Of a stretch of DNA of 60,887 nucleotides, positions 58,535 through 60,887 are shown piece by piece; the stretch's first letter is position 1; each line of letters starts with the position of its first letter. The notes under the pieces were generated by a model. The model was given only the letters and a program-made list of their open reading frames with translations, made no database searches and was not told where the DNA came from. Position numbers and translations under genes: made by a program. The stretch is taken from positions 62,843 through 123,729 of the forward strand of contig DKDC01000031.1 in the NCBI GenBank assembly GCA_002451695.1, read 5' to 3'. This DNA comes from Prevotellaceae bacterium UBA6858 (GTDB lineage: Bacteria > Bacteroidota > Bacteroidia > Bacteroidales > Bacteroidaceae).

Positions 58535-59695
58535 ATGAAATTGAAAATAGATGACGTGCGCAGCCGCTTCATAAAGCATTTCGATGGCAGCACAGGAAAT
58601 GTTTACGCCTCGCCGGGGCGTATCAACCTCATCGGCGAACACACCGACTACAACGACGGGTTTGTTTTCCCCGGAGCAGTTGAGCAGGGAATTATCGCAG
58701 AAATCAAGCCCAACAAGTCGCGCAAGGTTTGCGCTTACTCAATAGACTTGAAGGACTACGTTGAGTTCAGCCTCGACGATGAGCAAGGACCTTCCGCAAC
58801 CCACTTCCGCTTTGTTTACGGCGTATGCCGCGAGATGATGAAGCTCGGCGTGCCTGTGGAAGGCTTCAACACCGCTTTCGCCGGCGACGTACCCCTTGGC
58901 GCGGGTATGTCATCGTCTGCCGCTCTTGAAAGCACGTTCGCATTTGCCCTCAACGATCTTTTCGGCGGAAACAAGATTGACAAGTTCACCCTCGCAAAGG
59001 TTGGTCAGGCAACGGAGCACAACTATATCGGCACAAACTGCGGCATCATGGATCAGTTCGCCTCCGTGTTCGGAAAGGCAGAAAACCTGATGCGTCTCGA
59101 CTGCCGTTCCTTGCAGTACAAATACTTCCCCTGGCATCCGAAAGACTACCGCCTTGTTTTGCTCAACTCGCAAGTGAAGCACGAGCTTGCCAATTCCGCA
59201 TACAACCAACGCCGCAAGAGCTGCGAAAACGTTGCCGAGGCGTTGAAGAAGCGTTTCCCCGGCGTTAACTCGCTCCGCGATGCAAACTACGATATGCTCG
59301 AAGCAGTAAAGAACGAAGTAAGCGAAGAGGACGCTTTGCGCGCAAGATACGTAATCGGCGAGAAATACCGTGTTATGGAAGTTTGCGTTGCTCTCGAAGA
59401 GGACGACTACGAGGAAGTGGGCCGCAAGATGTTCGAGACCCACCACGGCCTTTCAAAGGAATATGAGGTTTCATGCCCCGAACTTGATTTTCTCAACGAT
59501 GTGGCAAAGAGCTGCGGCGTAACAGGCTCGCGCATAATGGGCGGCGGCTTCGGCGGCTGCACAATCAACCTTGTGAGCAACGAGCTGTACGACAACTTCG
59601 TGGGAACTGCAAAACAGGCTTACAAAGAGAAATTCGGCATTGAGCCTATCTGCATTGACGTTGTTATCGGCGACGGCTCGCGCAGGCTCTGCTAA
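58535..59695 (+). CDS. galK: Galactokinase
   Basis: 386 residues. It phosphorylates galactose at C1. GHMP-kinase signatures are GRINLIGEHTDYNDGFVFP (about 29-47), VPLGAGMSSSAALES (ATP loop, about 120-134) and GSRIMGGGFGGC near residue 336. The catalytic Asp lies in CGIMDQF. It is third in the gal operon. galT is absent from the window, as in several Bacteroides-type gal operons. Confidence 0.96.
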   Translation: MKLKIDDVRSRFIKHFDGSTGNVYASPGRINLIGEHTDYNDGFVFPGAVEQGIIAEIKPNKSRKVCAYSIDLKDYVEFSLDDEQGPSATHFRFVYGVCREMMKLGVPVEGFNTAFAGDVPLGAGMSSSAALESTFAFALNDLFGGNKIDKFTLAKVGQATEHNYIGTNCGIMDQFASVFGKAENLMRLDCRSLQYKYFPWHPKDYRLVLLNSQVKHELANSAYNQRRKSCENVAEALKKRFPGVNSLRDANYDMLEAVKNEVSEEDALRARYVIGEKYRVMEVCVALEEDDYEEVGRKMFETHHGLSKEYEVSCPELDFLNDVAKSCGVTGSRIMGGGFGGCTINLVSNELYDNFVGTAKQAYKEKFGIEPICIDVVIGDGSRRLC

Positions 59696-59715
59696 TTCCG
59701 GCAAAACGAAATTCC

Positions 59716-59746
59716 ACGGCGCCTCGTTTGCGGGGCGTCGTTTTTT
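59716..59746 (+). terminator. Intrinsic terminator after galK
   Basis: ACGGCGCCTCG pairs with CGGGGCGTCGT (11 bp, two G-U) around a TTTG loop and is followed by six T. Confidence 0.88.
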
Positions 59747-59759
59747 ATTCCCAAGCAAC

Positions 59760-60656
59760 ATGAACGCCCTACAGTTTGCGGCGGCAGCCGGCTTTGCCCT
59801 GCTGGCGGTCATCACGTTCTGCCTTGCGTTTTTCCGCAAGCCCAAACCGCAACGTCCGCCGGCGCCGCACCCGCCCGGCAACTCTGAAATAAAATATTCC
59901 GCCAAGGAAAACCGCTTCACCGTACGCGGGAAGCGGCTCATACCCGTGAGTGCCGCCGTAAGCCTGTTTTTTGAACCATTCGACAAAGAACGCCATGCTG
60001 AGGAAAAATCAATGAAAACAGGTATGGCCAAGGAGAAAATCATAGAGGGGTGGGAAATGGCACGCGAACGCGCAAGAGCTACCGGCATATTCCTGCACGA
60101 TGACATAGCGGCGTTCTTTGCCGGTTCGCAAATGAAAGGCTGCTTCCGCTTCACGTTCAAAGGCAAGTTTTCGCAGACAGACGAAACCATAAGTCTTGAA
60201 AAGGAGGAAAAGCTCTTCATGCAATTCATAAACGCCGTCCCTTTGCGCGTTTACCGCACAAACTATCTCGTTGCCGACAGTTCCCTGCGGCTCGCAGGAC
60301 GCGTGGCGTTCATCGGCAAATGCGATGGCGGATACGAGCTTTACGACTGGAAACGGCGCAGCGGCATTTCCGATGAAAACGGAAATGCCATAACCCAAAA
60401 CGCCCTTGGCAAAAAAGGAACAAACGGGCTTGAAAACATCAGCGACACACCATTCTGGCACTATGCGCTCCAACTAAACCTTTACCGTGCCATACTGGAA
60501 AAAAACTACCATCTGAGGATTTGCGCCATATACCTAATAGACGTATGCCCGGACAAGGCCTCGTTCGCAAAACTGCAAATTCCCCTGCTCGGCAAAGAGC
60601 TGCAAACCGCGCTAAGCCTTATCTCAAATCCCTCAACCGTTTTACCCGCGAATTGA
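59760..60656 (+). CDS. PD-(D/E)XK nuclease superfamily-like protein with an N-terminal membrane anchor
   Basis: 298 residues. A hydrophobic segment (about 6-24, FAAAAGFALLAVITFCLAFF) is followed by a proline-rich linker. The rest resembles RecB/Cas4-like nuclease folds: NRFTVRGKRLIPVSAAVSLFFEPFD, TGIFLHDDIAAFF, GKCDGGYELYDWKRR (the D and D-x-K of the active site) and YALQLNLYRAILEK (QxxxY motif). A membrane-anchored nuclease of this type is unusual. It is isolated by the galK terminator. The frame opens at 59640 but MNALQF at 59760 is the first start after galK. Confidence 0.65.
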   Translation: MNALQFAAAAGFALLAVITFCLAFFRKPKPQRPPAPHPPGNSEIKYSAKENRFTVRGKRLIPVSAAVSLFFEPFDKERHAEEKSMKTGMAKEKIIEGWEMARERARATGIFLHDDIAAFFAGSQMKGCFRFTFKGKFSQTDETISLEKEEKLFMQFINAVPLRVYRTNYLVADSSLRLAGRVAFIGKCDGGYELYDWKRRSGISDENGNAITQNALGKKGTNGLENISDTPFWHYALQLNLYRAILEKNYHLRICAIYLIDVCPDKASFAKLQIPLLGKELQTALSLISNPSTVLPAN

Positions 60657-60800
60657 GGTGTGGCAAAAGAAGCAGCATATCCCCTACACCCTGTTTCTTA
60701 TTTTCATATAATGATACAGTAATGCTATCCGACAAATTGTGTTTTTCACAAAAGGCTTTTAACACATTGATTTCAAAAAGAATAATTTACGAATGGTACT

Positions 60801-60887
60801 TCCTGTAACGATATGTTTTCCAGAGTGTTGCAAGTGGCAGAAAAAAGTTCTGATGTAGTCTGGATTATATCAGACATAATTTTTTCT
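60801..60887 (-). repeat. 21-bp-pitch intergenic repeat, copy J (cut by window end)
   Basis: Two modules are visible, at 60844 (half degraded) and 60865, again 21 bp apart, with spacer TCTGGA. The reverse-oriented flank (GTTTTCCAGAGTGTTGCAAGTGGCAG) is on the left. Between the nuclease stop (60656) and the flank I see nothing else. Confidence 0.85.

Noticed and set aside
2051..60887. CRISPR array reading of the 21-bp repeats
   Set aside because: Each locus has only four 15-bp modules with 6-bp A/T-rich, non-unique spacers, and no cas genes are present. Spacer length and content rule out CRISPR.

Overview
The window looks like a piece of chromosome from a gut-type member of the Bacteroidales. 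Genes lack clear Shine-Dalgarno sites, and many starts follow the Bacteroidetes -7 promoter box TAnnTTTG. Lineage-typical families are present: DUF4270, DUF4878, DUF1460, DUF3127, DUF4250, a Bacteroides-type serine palmitoyltransferase and a galM-MFS-galK operon without galT. I cannot name a genus from the sequence.

Layout. 1-2.0 kb: an EcoRI-type adenine methyltransferase (cut by the window edge) next to a DUF262-HNH nuclease, followed by a 110-bp element with perfect 25-bp inverted ends. 2.3-3.5 kb: a small minus-strand envelope-stress-like operon (YtxH, holin-like membrane protein, two unknowns). 3.8-5.4 kb: a SPOR lipoprotein and tatA-tatC. 5.6-11.0 kb: a probable exported 3-keto-sugar pathway (two Gfo/Idh/MocA oxidoreductases, one with a Tat signal, two DUF1080 proteins, one TIM-barrel isomerase/lyase). 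11.4-13.6 kb: two tandem beta-helix proteins. 13.8-20.6 kb: short glycogen synthase, DUF4270 lipoprotein, rfbA, rfbC and a large outer-membrane barrel protein. 20.7-27 kb: tRNA-Arg(ACG), rlmH, an EEP-family hydrolase, an EamA transporter, a DUF1460 amidase, mtgA, an OmpA lipoprotein, DUF3127 and hsp20. 27.5-36 kb: an MscS-type channel, a BadF-type kinase, lipoproteins, a TSCPD protein, dnaG and a GH43 enzyme. 36-41 kb: flippase, glycosyltransferase, serine palmitoyltransferase and a lipid kinase. 41.4-48.6 kb: rlmN, pdxA and a lipid head-group cluster (nucleotidyltransferase, ATP-grasp, CDP-alcohol phosphotransferase, LPG-synthase-like flippase, HAD, membrane protein). 48.9-53.3 kb: DUF4878 lipoprotein, then the classic der-era-fabH-rpmF-yceD block on the minus strand. 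53.5-55.6 kb: DedA, DUF4250, an unknown and an acyltransferase. 56-59.7 kb: galM, sugar MFS, galK. 59.8-60.7 kb: a PD-(D/E)XK-like nuclease.

The most striking feature is not a gene. Ten copies of one undescribed (to me) intergenic repeat are scattered through the window, one in every gene-free gap of about 280 bp or more. Each copy is built of four 15-bp quasi-palindromic modules (Y-TAYRT-NNN-AYRTA-R) separated by mostly 6-bp A- or T-rich spacers. This gives a nearly exact 21-bp pitch (two helical turns), followed on one side by a conserved flank of about 40 bp. Individual modules appear in either orientation at the same slot. Two neighbouring genes take their stop codon, or their last dozen codons, from the repeat. 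I read it as a dispersed DNA-level element (a protein-binding or DNA-bending array), not as a CRISPR array.

Two functional themes stand out: Tat export coupled to a periplasmic 3-keto-glycan pathway, and membrane-lipid synthesis (sphingolipid plus a probable phospho-inositol-type head group).
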